Origin: Xiphophorus maculatus
Lineage: Eukaryota; Chordata; Actinopteri; Cyprinodontiformes; Poeciliidae
Direction of reading: 5' to 3'
DNA length: 64,000 nucleotides
NCBI RefSeq assembly: GCF_002775205.1
Contig: NC_036446.1
Location: 694,001 to 758,000 of the forward strand
Below the pieces are notes generated by a model. The model did no database searches. It was not told the DNA's origin and was given only the letters and a program-made list of their open reading frames with translations. The position numbers and the translations under genes are program-made. Position 1 is the stretch's first letter. Each line of letters opens with the position of its first letter. Of the stretch, positions 36,101 through 45,346 are shown piece after piece.

Positions 36101-36231
36101 CTTTCACCTCTTCGAACAGTCTGTGGTTCTGAGATTTGCTCAGTATCATTTTCCTCCACTTCAGTACATGATACAGCATAGAGCTCTTTATGATCTTTGT
36201 CAGTCATCTTATAAGTCTGGTTAAATGTCAC
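30103..36231 (-). CDS. BEL/Pao gag-pol polyprotein, intact
   Basis: 2042 residues without a stop. Residues 1-300 are charged with a coiled coil at about 195-265. About 375-525 is the DUF1759 Gag-like domain. Zinc knuckles of CX2C type follow at 597-663 (CLFCKRNGHPLDKC, CFGCLKRGHHSKKC). The DUF1758 aspartic protease has ALLDSQSDTSF with catalytic D736. Reverse transcriptase covers about 1030-1190, with AIMCDVERMF (D1099) and YVDD at 1178-1181. The Pao-type RNase H region runs about 1240-1480 and shows FSDAS, PRLELSSA and WTDSQ. The integrase has a zinc-binding part ending CVKC (1703-1706) and the triad D1738, D1800, E1846. A DUF5641 tail follows. All catalytic residues I looked for are present, so the enzyme set could be functional. 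The chosen Met lies ~485 bp inside the 5' LTR. Confidence 0.95.
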   Translation of the reverse strand: MTFNQTYKMTDKDHKELYAVSCTEVEENDTEQISEPQTVRRGERVRTLTEKGKELQEEKLKTLQHRYAVGFEKWRYEARLSKVILRKEASDSELKELINNVNITCRDMQTIYEEIRQIQTPDADARRKVDACTSLSAFIVRRAEKQLQGDFAEGDEEPWPDFGSCLGSESTTSRSKSRRSKSSSESSQTTKRLEAEAEAAASQEILAVMEEQEKETIELQKLERENLEKQQAMEEQRRKIKRLEEVKKFNAAKARAKVYDEAESISASQSSSQSIKAESEIQAIPVRAHSSSPALNATQFHNATIVGSVPHIPTVINQTQQSPGEQPKAIISQTLKASSPPFTPQATQVPSVAAQQQSNYELVGILAEAISANRLPTPEPTLFTGDPLKFKDWQLSFETLIERKNIPKNERLYYLRKYLGGTAKRSVEGFLLVGTDEAYDSAWKVLEKRFGDLFTIGKCFRDKLHSWPKINPKDGSELREFADFLKNCEAAMLHIRSLEVLNDCMEIQKLLLKLPDWLTTRWNRTAMKIRRASDGEYPSFHVFADFVSTEADLACDPIASMQALKGLEISKPKQLRNQVIQAKTLTTNSNHTNTVTCLFCKRNGHPLDKCFKFKETPLQDRIKFAQAERLCFGCLKRGHHSKKCDKRSTCEKCQKRHPTCLHDDTFIERKKVIPAVTEKSQDKDEADAKEEDKPTVAISNRVTQATSSTLTSSILPVWVSSKNDPDREVLVYALLDSQSDTSFILNEVAQDLDTNKSKVNLRLSTISAKSTVIPCDKLVNLQVRGYKDEKRITLPPVYTREFIPVNRSHIPTSETALKWPHLEKLADKLPPLLECEVGLLIGYNCQQALLPREVLAGKENQPYAQLTDLGWSIVGCSSQVQNHNDIIGTSHRIIVREVFPVSQPAVELKQQVHFVCRTQIKEVSPTDVIKALESDFSEHATDDNPVSQDDILFMSKVTKGIKQKKDGHYELPLPFKTDNPNLPNNKQSAEHRLSSLERRLKRDEKYYKDYVKFMNDIVTRGDAEKVPEQELDNKTAWYIPHHGVYHPHKPEKIRVVFDCSACFQGTSLNDHLLTGPDLTNTLVGVLCRFRKGPVAIMCDVERMFHQFHVIKEHQDYLRFLWWDKGDLNSEPSVYRMKVHLFGAASSPGCCNFGLKHIASQGKNKFSKETVEFIQRGFYVDDGLASVTSTAKAIQLVKESRELCKTGKLHLHKFVSNNKEVLATIPQEEQAQSKDQNMAFGELHIERALGVQWCVEADEFQFRVQVKEHPLTRRGVLSTVASIYDPLGFVAPFTLIGKQILQTLCKNKVNWDDDLPDHILPRWEAWLRDLPKLAALKIPRSYSQDINIIQYELHNFSDASLDGYGACSYLRAISKEGQISCSLVMGKARVTPIKQMTIPRLELSSAVTSVRNADVIKQELEIENLLEYYWTDSQVVLAYISNDAKRFHTFVANRIQRIRHSTSPDKWQHVCSEENPADQASRGLTAAQLKESNWLKGPDFLWRKNLPIKREMVGEVEETDPELRAGHAHTVQSKEVNPVLERLKKFSDWSRAVKAIARLKRCIKEFKGVQERTNKVTDLEERRDTEVFIIKLVQREAFTEEIQKIRSQKENSLHKHNRLKQLNAFLDKSDVLRVGGRLSQSALHHHVKHPAILPKESHVSTLIVKHYHERVHHQGRGMTINELRANGIWILGCGSMVSKHIYHCVKCRRYRKATNVQQMAELPEVRTKTAPPFTYCGVDCFGPFIVKEGRKEVKRYGLLFTCLCSRAVHIETLDDLSTDAFMSALRVLIAIRGPVRQLRCDQGTNFVGARREFLELMKDMDQEPQRAIGCEFVMNVPSASHMGGIWERQIRTVRSVLTAMLDKFSNRLDTTSLRTLLYETMAIINSRPLSIEYLNDPLGPEPLTPNHILTMKSSVILPPPGQFCREDLYLNKRWRRVQFLANEFWQRWKREYLLNLQQRQKWQKVSRNLHINDIVILQDDNAPRCKWKLALVVETLESPDGKVRKVKLKTSETTFDKGKPLTRLIYLERPIHKVVTLLETNTE

Positions 36232-36715
36232 TCAATGCTCTATTTAAATTGCAAAACACTCCTTACAAATTCTAACTTATGTGACTTGAATATTACTTTG
36301 ATATTACTGTACCTATAATGAGCTTCACTCTTAATACAGATGTATTTCAACTTAAAGAACTTTGTTAACTTCACACTTAATTTGACCTCAAGATAAATAC
36401 ACAACACTCTTTTCTTAACAACAACACATCACTTCGAAGTTCAGTAGAAAATAAGTAACCTTTTGACAAATGTTATAGAAACTTATTGTGGCTTTAAACT
36501 TCACTTTAACCACTCTTATTTTGCTCTTAACACTGTCCTTTCTTAATTTCCACCTTACTTCAGTTGTACAAGGTTGTTGCTGCTGTGCTTGACTTCTTGT
36601 GAACGGTGAGCTTGTCAAATGGCGCCCTCTTGTGTTACACCACGGTACCGTCACTCACTGCAGCTGCCGTCTTTTTAACGAGCTTCTTGCCGGCGCTGGC
36701 TGGGCGAGTTTTCAC

Positions 36716-37263
36716 TGTAGCTCCAAAGTGACAACTCTGGCACGGCTTTCTTAAGACGGGCTCTTTAATTTTTGCCGTGAAAACTACAGAAATAAAAGAC
36801 AAAGCTTTAGACATAGATACATTTACAGACAGACAGGTGACACGTGCTTTGACAAAAAAGTTACCTCGTGGCCGCCTGCCACTTCGGAGGTCTTTAACAG
36901 AATGATTCGTCGTTGTACACTCTAAACCAAAATATTAAGTAATTAAAACACCATAACCAATAAATTCACAAAACATTACAAACATAAATACAAAATACCT
37001 TGACAACGACAGGACACGAGGCTGCTACACATAGCTCTGGCACCAGCTTCTGCTTCTTCTATGGTTACTTAAGTCTCGCAGCCTCACACATGTACACAAA
37101 TCTCGCGATACCTTTCGACAAAAAATTATTTGACACGAAATAAAATACAATCATTTAACACAAATCTTAAAACGTGAACCAAACAACTTAAAATACATTA
37201 TTCTATCTTTCAGAAATAAACATACATTTTTTCAAGAAATAAACTATTTTATTGACACTTACA
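36716..37263 (-). repeat. 5' LTR of the BEL/Pao element (promoter end)
   Basis: 548 bp, read as identical to the left LTR. Transcription would start here and run leftward, away from gtf2a2, whose start codon is 264 bp to the right. Confidence 0.95.
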
Positions 37264-37268
37264 ATATA

Positions 37269-37526
37269 TATAATTTTATAAAGTCATAAAATGAAATGTC
37301 CTCGCAGATATAACGGATCCAGGACCAATAAGATCCTCCGAACTACAGGAAAAAGCTGCTGAATTTACCTGCTCAGATTCCGGTTTTATTTTGAAAAGCT
37401 AGGAACGAACGTCTTTCTTTCAACTGCGTTTATTGTGAAAGGTTTGGGCGGAAGCTAGTTAGCGGTGGATGCAGAAGCTAGCTAGTTCTGTGAGGTTCGG
37501 TTTAGTGCAGTCAGAACCAGAGAACC
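37269..37526 (+). promoter_or_regulatory. gtf2a2 promoter and 5' UTR interval
   Basis: All of the DNA between the BEL element and the gtf2a2 start codon is only 258 bp, so the core promoter must lie here or have been displaced by the insertion. No TATA box is obvious in the last 150 bp. The exact start site cannot be placed. Confidence 0.45.
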
Positions 37527-39539
37527 ATGGCCTACCAGCTGTACCGGAACACCACGCTGGGGAACAGCCTCCAGGAGAGTCTGGACGAGCTCATCCAGGT
37601 GACACCGAGCGAACTCACCGAACCGCGGCGGGGGGAAGGTCCGGATGTCGGTCCGGAGCCGGAGCAGCTAGTTAGCTGTTAGCCTCGGCTGATCTCGCTA
37701 TGTTCTGGGTCAGAACCGGTCCGTAGAATGATTTAGATCTGTTGACAGTGACCCAGAAAATAACGTCCGAACTGGATTTAAACCAATTAATGTTGAACTG
37801 ATTTGAAACTGGTACCATGAACTCCACTGCTGTGGTCCGGTTCGGCTCAAAAGCTCCATTTTGGTGTTTCTGGAATAAATCTGAGACTAATTGAGACAGA
37901 TCCGGGTCAAACCTCAGTTTGTTGGTCAGATTCTGTTATTAATAGCAAACAGGTTATACTCCTAGAAGTTCTGTTTTATCGGCTTCGGATCAGTTCGGGT
38001 CCATCGGGACCGGACTACTATCACTTTCTATGCCTAAGAAATTCTTTAGGCCACCCGGATTTTCTATCTTTATCTTCATAGTTGGGTTCCAAATCTGGAC
38101 CTTTGCTTCTTCACTGATAAATGAGGCAACAGCATGAAGCTGTGCCGGCTCTGTTAAGAAAACTACAAGTCCCATGATGCAATGCGCTCCAGTCAATCAC
38201 CAGCGATCAGAGGCCGTCCAGCTCCTCTTCAGATACTCTGGTTGATCTGCAGACCTCTGCCCTGTTTTCAGCCGTAAACTAAACCCGTGGCTACGGAAGA
38301 CGACTAGGGCCACTAAAATAAAAATAGATGTAGAATTTTTTTTATATTTTGAAATGTTTTTCTGACTTTTATCTCCAGAGTCCTGGTATTTTTCTAATTC
38401 TGACTTTGTTCTCTCTGGGTTTTGACAGTGTTTTTTTTTTTTTTCAGAATATTTTTTTTCTATGAATTTTTACTTCTCATTTCAGCGTTTGAATTTAATT
38501 TTTTACTCTCTGAATTTCGACATTCCCCCCCTTATCCTCTTTAGATTCTGACTTTTTAATTTTACGTTTTTTTTCCCCCTCTGAATTTTGACATTTTTTC
38601 CCCCTGAGTATTTACTTTAATTTCTGAATTTTGTTATGTTCTATTTTGTAGTCTGTCAGTAGCTGCAGGTTCTGTGATGATCTGGTTTTCCAGCAGAATA
38701 AAAGTCAGATGAAAGTTGAAGAGCAGATCTTTTTCTGGAATGAGCAAATCTTCCTGACCCAGATGTCCTCAGACGGCTCTGATGCTCCCAGACGGTTCTG
38801 ATGGTTCTGCTCTGTGTGCTCAGACCCAGCAGATCACCCCCCAGCTGGCCCTGCAGGTTCTCCTTCAGTTCGATAAAGCCATCAACGCAGCACTGGCCAG
38901 CCGGGTCCGGAACCGGGTCAACTTCAGGGTGAGTCTACGCTCCTGTGTGTCTGGTCCGGAACCAGTACCAGGTCTGAACCGGGCCTCCTGTTTCTCTTCA
39001 GGGTTCTCTGAACACCTACCGGTTCTGCGACAACGTTTGGACCTTCGTTCTGAACGACGTGGAGTTCAGGGAGGTCACAGAGCTGGTCAAGGTCGACAAG
39101 GTGAAGATCGTCGCCTGTGACGGAAAGAGTGAGTCCGAGCAGAACCGCAACAGAACCTGAGAAAGAGTCCGGAACCCAGATCAGCTGCAGGTTAGCAGCA
39201 GCAGAACCTCAGCTGGACCTGACCCGCTCAGCGACTGAAACTAGACGGGTCGGCTTCAGAGGAAGTCTGACATTAAGCCCAGTCCTTTCTACCAGATCTG
39301 AAAATTCTATCAGAACCGCTACATTTGCAGGTCCAATAACAGCTGCAGTACCAGGTTAAACCAGCAGGCGGAGTCCTGCTCCAAATGTCCTCGTGACGGA
39401 GTGCGTCTCCCTGACGGCGTCCCGTGACCCAGGATGCCTGGACACTGTGTGATTCGGGACTGTAGTCAGACTGTTTGGTTCTGCTGTAACGTTTTCCTGT
39501 CTCCCCTCCTCAGATTCGGGCTCCAACGCTGCAGAGTGA
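37527..39539 (+). CDS. gtf2a2: General transcription factor IIA subunit 2 (TFIIA gamma)
   Basis: Four coding exons: 37527-37598, 38824-38928, 39002-39128 and 39514-39539. All have GT-AG introns and matching phases, and total 330 bp (109 residues plus stop), the same length as human GTF2A2. The protein starts [19 protein letters not shown] and ends SGSNAAE. TFIIA gamma pairs with the TFIIA alpha/beta chains and stabilises TBP on promoter DNA in the RNA polymerase II pre-initiation complex. It has an N-terminal four-helix part and a C-terminal beta-barrel part (from about [16 protein letters not shown] on). An AATAAA at 39689-39694 gives a plausible 3' end. Intron 1 holds a degenerate repeat (38299-38640). 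A young BEL element ends 264 bp before the start codon. Confidence 0.97.
38299..38640. repeat. Degenerate TCTGAATTTTGACTTTTT-type repeat in gtf2a2 intron 1
   Basis: It opens with ACGGAAGACGACTAGGGCCAC, close to the start of the 60-bp micro-MITE at 10389. It then runs through about ten decayed copies of a CTCTGAATTTTGACTTTTTT-like phrase. No matching right-hand inverted end is seen. It resembles a common dispersed fish repeat. Confidence 0.55.
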
Positions 39540-39688
39540 TCCTCCATCGGCTGGACTGTACAGATAACTTATACAGCACAATTACACCTGTGTGTGGGCG
39601 TGTGTATGTGAGTGAGAGAGTGTGAGTGTGTGTGTGTTTTTTATTCCCATCAGGAGAAGTGTGTTCAATTTGTTGAATCATCTTTAAT

Positions 39689-39694
39689 AATAAA
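39689..39694 (+). terminator. gtf2a2 polyadenylation signal
   Basis: AATAAA 150 bp after the stop codon, in a stretch that otherwise reads as 3' untranslated region. Confidence 0.6.
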
Positions 39695-42600
39695 AGTTGA
39701 TGGAAAGCTGCTGCAGACTGTTGGCTCCTCGTCTTTAACGCTAGAGTCGGCTGCGTGGTTCTGTTAGGTTCTGCTTGGTTCTGGGTTGGGGTGAGCATTG
39801 TCATATTATTTATCAGGAAAAAAATTCTTATAAAAATTGCGATTTATTGTTGTCTTAATGTTAAAAAAAAGCTAACAGATTTATCCACCTTATTCCTGGG
39901 AGGCTTACTGAGGAAAGGATCAAGAGTCTTACTTCCGGCGCCCACCGGAAGTAGCAGTATTTCATTGTAATTTGTAGGGTTTTTTGCTAATCTATATTCA
40001 TGATAGAAGTTACATCTCTCTTTTAGGTTATAGTACAATATTTAGTAAAACTTGTTCACGGACACACCGTCTTGTAACAGAGAGCTGCTCAGTACATAGG
40101 ATCGTAATTGTGCGTTTAATCACGGGGAGCGACAGGAACACGATCATTACGTTTTGTTACGGAATGACCTGAATTAGCAGCTCGTTTCTCTGAAGAACTG
40201 ACAGTAATAAAGAGAAAAGCAGAGAAGCTGCTCAGAGATCTGAGCTGCAGGTTTGTGCCGATAGTATAAAACACCAGAACTGCATAATAGTTCTGGTGTG
40301 ATGTGAGTTTTATTTTTCGTTTGAATTTAAAAAATAATAAAGTTTATGATCTGAGTCTTTTTCATTATGATTGGGCCAGCAAAATTTATTTATAAGACAA
40401 AATAACATATCTGGGTTTATTTAGTCCATCACAACCAGAACCTCGAGGTTCTCCGGTGCTGAGTGTCGCTGCAAATCAGCGGAGAAATATCTGCAGCTGC
40501 TGCGCTCCAGACCGTAATACGAAGAATCTCCCCACTGTACCAGAACCGAACCGAATCACACATTAACCTGTTATAGAGAGCAAGTTGCCACTGGAAAGTG
40601 TCTGCCCTTTCGGAGCTCAGTAACTGTTGTGCTGTTCGTGGCTGTACTTTAACCCGATTCGGGCTACCAGATCGCCGGCGATCTGAGATGCATACATATT
40701 TTTCAAATGCCGGTAGAATTCGAACCACGTAAGGTAGAGCAATTTTTTTTTTGCATATTAAACTGTAAGAATTGCGCTTCCTTTTCCGACCCTAAACATC
40801 CCCCCCGAGTTGCTGTGCGCGCGCAGACGAGTTCACAGATTTATAGTAAAAAGGATGGGTCCACAAACATGATGTGGCATCCATCCCTCTATTTGTAGAT
40901 CAGCTCGGGTCTGGCCAATCACTTCCTGTGTTGTTCTGACGTTGACAGAATGAAATACTACGAGATTTCATGAAATGTCACATGACTTCAGGTGAGATTT
41001 CATGAAAGTCATTTCCGTTTCCTGCACGTGCTATTTGGCTCTGCTCTTGCAAATGTCTGTCATGTGGACAGACATTTTCTCATGTGAATACACAAAGACT
41101 GACACACTTTCATTTAAATGTTTGTATTTTATTGTTGATGTACAATGTGCAATGTATCTTCTGCACTTCTTTTTTCTGATTGCACTGATAAAAGCATTTT
41201 TTTTATTTTCCCTCGTTTTATTGTTTTTAGAAAATTGGCTGTAACTTTGAAACGAAGCTTTGAAAAAACTCCAAATAAATTGTGTTTGGTTTAGAAGGCT
41301 TGTGTGCAACTTTTTTGTATTGGGAACTTTGGTAAATAAAGTTAGGAAACTCTTCATATTTACAAAAATATGTCAAAAAAATTATAAACGGATGGAGTTC
41401 TTGTTATTGTTTTGCAAATTTTCTATTTTTAATCAGTTATTATTGATAAATGGCATACAAACTTGGAAAGGAGGACTTATAAGGATTTTATAGATGTAAA
41501 GAACATTGGAGTGCTCCTAATAATGACTCTGCAGCATCCAAAAATGTAAAAAGATGCTCATGCGGACTTTTATAATGGTAGTCCTAGAAGGGTTTTAATA
41601 ATCAGACCAGGTTTAATCAGTGGCAGCAACAGGTGAGTCTGGAACGGCTCTTAAAACAAAAGCGGTGGTTTTCATCGCCCACCGACAGATAAGAAAACAA
41701 AAAGAACTTGGCTAAAAGTTCTAAACCTGAACAAAATGCTTTATGTGATCATTTCAATGTGTGGACAGAAAACCAACAGAAGAAAACCCGCGTCTGCATC
41801 CGAAGCAACTGAGTCAGTGAAGGAGCTAACTATGCTAGTAGCTAACTATGCTAGTGCGACTTGAAGAAATGCGGCCATTTCTTCAAGTTGCCATCCCTCC
41901 CCGCAATAGCTGTAAAACAATACTGTCACATTTAAGCTTTGATAGCTGGTGTTCCCACATATTTTATAGCCTAAAAGCTCTGACGAAAGCCGGTTAGCGA
42001 GTTGCTAACATGTAAACAAATAGCGGTTCCGGTTTGCGGCGGAAGTCGCGCCCATAAATCACGCAAAGTCTTATGGGGGCTTGGAAGAAGGTGGATAGGA
42101 AATAAAATTTTTATTATTTTCTCCGGTTTGGTCCTCCAGATAATCAATAAATATCAGAGATGAAATTCAGTGACTGTTAAGTTTACCGTTATAAATCAGA
42201 GTTTAAGCTCCTGCTTCTGATGTGTCCGAAAAACAGTATTTGTGTTTATGGCCCTATGAATACTGTTAGCTAAAAAATAAGCAGAGAATATTTTTTCATA
42301 TTTTCCTCATACGACAAACTATCCCAATCAATTTCTGAAGCAGTTCAGGTTTTACTGCTTTATTACAACATCAATATTTACATAATGTAGAAAAACAAAC
42401 GGACCTAATGTCCGTCTGAGGAACCGGGTTCGGACCTCCGAACGAGTAGCACCTTAGACGACCTCCAGGTCCGTCTGGAGAACTCGGAGGACTGGGAGGC
42501 CACGCCTCCTCATAAGTGCTGGCTTCCTATTGGCTGGATCACTGAATAAACTGCAGCTGAAATTAAAAATATTTGGCGGTGTTCATCCTCCTCCCTGACC

Positions 42601-42728
42601 CGACCTGAGATGACCCAGCAGCCTGGAAACATGCAGGATGAAGGTCTGCATCTCATCATCACTGCTCCATGCAGAACATCATCATCAAATAAAGGCTGAA
42701 GGAAAACATGGACTGGAATCTCCTGGAA
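39695..42728. other. Intergenic DNA between gtf2a2 and the slc2a4rg-like gene
   Basis: No gene is recognised. Small hairpins occur: CTTCCGG/CCGGAAG near 39931-39950, and ACTTGAAGAAATG/CATTTCTTCAAGT at 41860-41889. AATAAA words at about 41274 and 41335 end an AT-rich 41.0-41.4 kb stretch that might be a 3' end or repeat. 41.8-42.1 kb looks like dispersed repeat sequence. The boundary between the two human-syntenic blocks must lie here. Confidence 0.4.
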
Positions 42729-44999
42729 TCAGTCCAGGAAGCGCTGGCAGGCCTTCTTCCAGCGGCAGGCTGTGCACCACAGCTCTCGGTGCTCGATGCC
42801 GTAAACTTTCCGACACTTCTTGGCCTCGCTCCGAATCCGCCTGAAGATCAGACACACAGCGGTCAGAGCGCCCCCGGAGGCCACCGAGGGGACAACACTA
42901 CACAGAAACACCGACCTGCAGGGGGCGCTGTGCTGCTGCAGCCACTGCTCTCCCACGCTGACCGACCGGACCCGGAACGTTGCTCCCTGGAAAGGTCAGG
43001 CAGAAATGACCTGAGCTGCTGGCTCTGCTGCAGTTCCACCTGCCGGCCAGCAGGGGCAACGCTGCACCGGTAAATAACCTGAAGGCATCAGGAAGAAGAG
43101 CAGCAGCTCCCTGCACTGCTCAGGTCAGGAGGTCAAAGTTCACAGCAAATCAAAAGAATAAATTTAAAGTTGAAGAACACAGAACATGAAACCGTGGCAG
43201 AAGAAGAAGCTATGGGAGGTTCTGGTTCTGGATGTGGACGGACTGACACCGCTTTAGAACCAGAACCGGATCAACTTCATGTTTCCCAGGAAACAGCTGG
43301 TAGTTTTCAGGGATTTACCTGTCTGCTGCATGTGGTGGGCGGGGCCGTCAAAAGACAGGAAGCTGCTTGTGAAACCACCTGACTTGGGGGCGGAGCCTAA
43401 AGCAAAGATGGCATATTAAATTATTTTAATAAGAAAAGATATGAACCAGCTGCAGCAACTTCAGGGTGAATATCTATTCATTGATTTCTCAGGCTCAAAA
43501 AACAAACGATCACTCGTTAACGAATTGTCAGTCATGTGACTCCCTGTGATAAGCCCTGCCTACCTGGTAGGAGTGCTCTGATTGGACCTGCCAGAAGCTG
43601 CTGCAGGGTGAAGGCGCAGAGCGGCTCAGAGCGCTGCCGATGGGAGGGGAGGGGGGCGGCGGCGGGGGAGCAGAGGGAGGAGACTGACAGTGCGGCTCCT
43701 CCCATTGGTTGATCTCGCAGTAGTAAAAGTCTTCCTCGCTGCGAGAGCATCGCTCGTGTTCGCCGCCGTGGCTGAAACACAGAGGTCAAAGGTCAACAAT
43801 CAATCATTTGTTGACGTCAGTTCTGGTGGCTTGACAGCCGGGCCTTACCACAGGTGAACCGTCCTGATGTGACGTTTGATTCCCACCACCGACGTCAGAA
43901 CCTTCCCGCAGGCCGGCCACAGGCAGCGGAACGCCGCCTTCAGTGAATTCTGTGGACGAAAACGCACCATCACCGTCTGACCGCCGTCTGACCGCCACCC
44001 CTTCTAATCGTCATGTTTTTGTTTTTTTAAAAGGTTTTATTGGCTCTAGTGGCCTTTATTTGATAGTTATTGACAGGAAAGTTAATGAGAGAAGGGGGAA
44101 AACATGCAACAAAGGTCAGGCCGAGATTCGAACCTGCGACAGCCACGTCGAGGACTAAGGCCTCCTTATGTGGGTTGTGCTCAACCCCTGCGCCACCACA
44201 TCACGTCCCTATCGTCATGTCCATCTGTTGCTACCTCCTGGTTATGCTCACCCTGCGTTTCCGCGGCGCCGGTTCTTCAAACAGAACCTGGTCGAGCTCC
44301 ATGTCCAAGCCCTCATCAGGGGGCGTGGCTGACCCGCCTCTGGCTTCGTCTGTTGGTGAGGAAGGGGCGGAGCTTTTGGGATCGACGCTCCAGTAGCCGC
44401 TGCTGCCGCTGACCGAGAGCTCAACGGCGCCACCGTCTGTCAAAGGAGCTGAAACAGGAAACAGGAAGGGAGTCAGGAAATACTTTTATCACTTTTGTTT
44501 TGTGTTTCTGTTGTTTCTTACCTGTCGTGTCTTTGTGGGCGGAGCCCTGTGGCGGCGGCGGGCTGCAGGACAGGCTGCTCAGCACCATGGCGGCCGTTAG
44601 CTCGTCCATGTCCACTTCCTGCGGCGCATTGCGGCTGCAGCAGAGCATCATGGGTGAGAGGATGTTTACTAGCGAAGGACAGACGGAGGGGGCGGAGCCT
44701 AACCTTCTGGGAACGTCGATGCAGGTGGAGACGGACCTGCCGCAGGAGGTGTTCGCGGCCCGTGGGTCGCCTGCATCGTCGCACTGGAAGAACACCTGAG
44801 AGAGGAGCCAGGTGTTCAGAGCCCAGCAGGAACTGACAGAAATCATTCTGACATTTCCTCTCACCTTTAGGTCGCTGTGACCTCTGACCCTGCTGATGCC
44901 CTGTGGCCCCATTGCCACGACGACGCCGGGCCTGGTGGTCTCGGGGCTGACCAGCGCTCCGAACGGTGAGCGTTTTCCCAGACGAGTGTTGGGCATCAT
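42729..44999 (-). CDS. slc2a4rg: SLC2A4RG/ZNF395-family zinc-finger DNA-binding protein
   Basis: Eight coding exons (minus): 44865-44999, 44704-44795, 44522-44634, 44252-44448, 43849-43949, 43564-43771, 42916-42986 and 42729-42840. Phases agree throughout and total 1029 bp (342 residues). Human SLC2A4RG (GLUT4 enhancer factor) has about 387. The N-terminus [13 protein letters not shown] is ZNF395-like. [19 protein letters not shown] is the family's short conserved motif. EEPAPRKRR precedes a C2H2 finger with C-X4-C-X12-H-X4-H spacing ([20 protein letters not shown]). [11 protein letters not shown] is family-specific. The C-terminus [15 protein letters not shown] to [10 protein letters not shown] is the DNA-binding C-clamp-like region. 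Adjacency to a LIME1-like gene, in the human order and orientation, favours SLC2A4RG over ZNF395 or ZNF704. The ATG follows an acceptor at 45002, so a 5' untranslated exon is expected to the right. Orthology is less certain than the family. Confidence 0.85.
44025..44210 (-). mobile_element. tRNA-derived SINE in an slc2a4rg intron
   Basis: On the minus strand the head reads as a tRNA-like RNA polymerase III promoter. The A box TGGCGCAGGGG is at plus 44185-44195 reversed and the B box GGTTCGAATC at 44124-44133 reversed. A body and an AT-rich tail follow toward 44025. It lies in the intron between the fourth and fifth coding exons, in the sense orientation of the gene. I recall this repeat as widespread in teleosts. 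Confidence 0.75.
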
Positions 45000-45001
45000 G
45001 T

Positions 45002-45339
45002 CTGGCAAAGAAAATATCACAAACCATCTTGTTTCTAGAGTCCTTCACAGGAAGCTGCGACCAAATCTTACGGTGTTTCTACATGTTTGTTAACCAGCAG
45101 CAGCAGACAGTGGTTAGATAGAGGCCGACTGGATTAGTTAACGTGTGATCTTGTTTAGACGTTATTGTTCACATTTCTCTCCATGTTTCTTCATGAAAGT
45201 GAACAGAACTATTAAAATAATAAACTGGAAGTCAGCCTAAATTAAAATTTAATTCGGTTTATTTCAGGGTCTGGAATTAATTAATTGCTTTTAACCAAAA
45301 ACCATTTTCACTTTAAAAAGATTTTCTCAGTCGGAGTTG
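45002..45339. other. slc2a4rg first-intron or upstream DNA
   Basis: This lies immediately upstream of the slc2a4rg coding start and before the LINE. Nothing specific is recognised. Confidence 0.4.
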
Positions 45340-45346
45340 AACATAT

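Noticed and set aside
36660-36715. A tRNA primer-binding site next to the BEL 5' LTR
   Set aside because: The sequence after the LTR (GTGAAAACTCGCCCAGCC) does not begin TGG and I could not match it to a tRNA 3' end.
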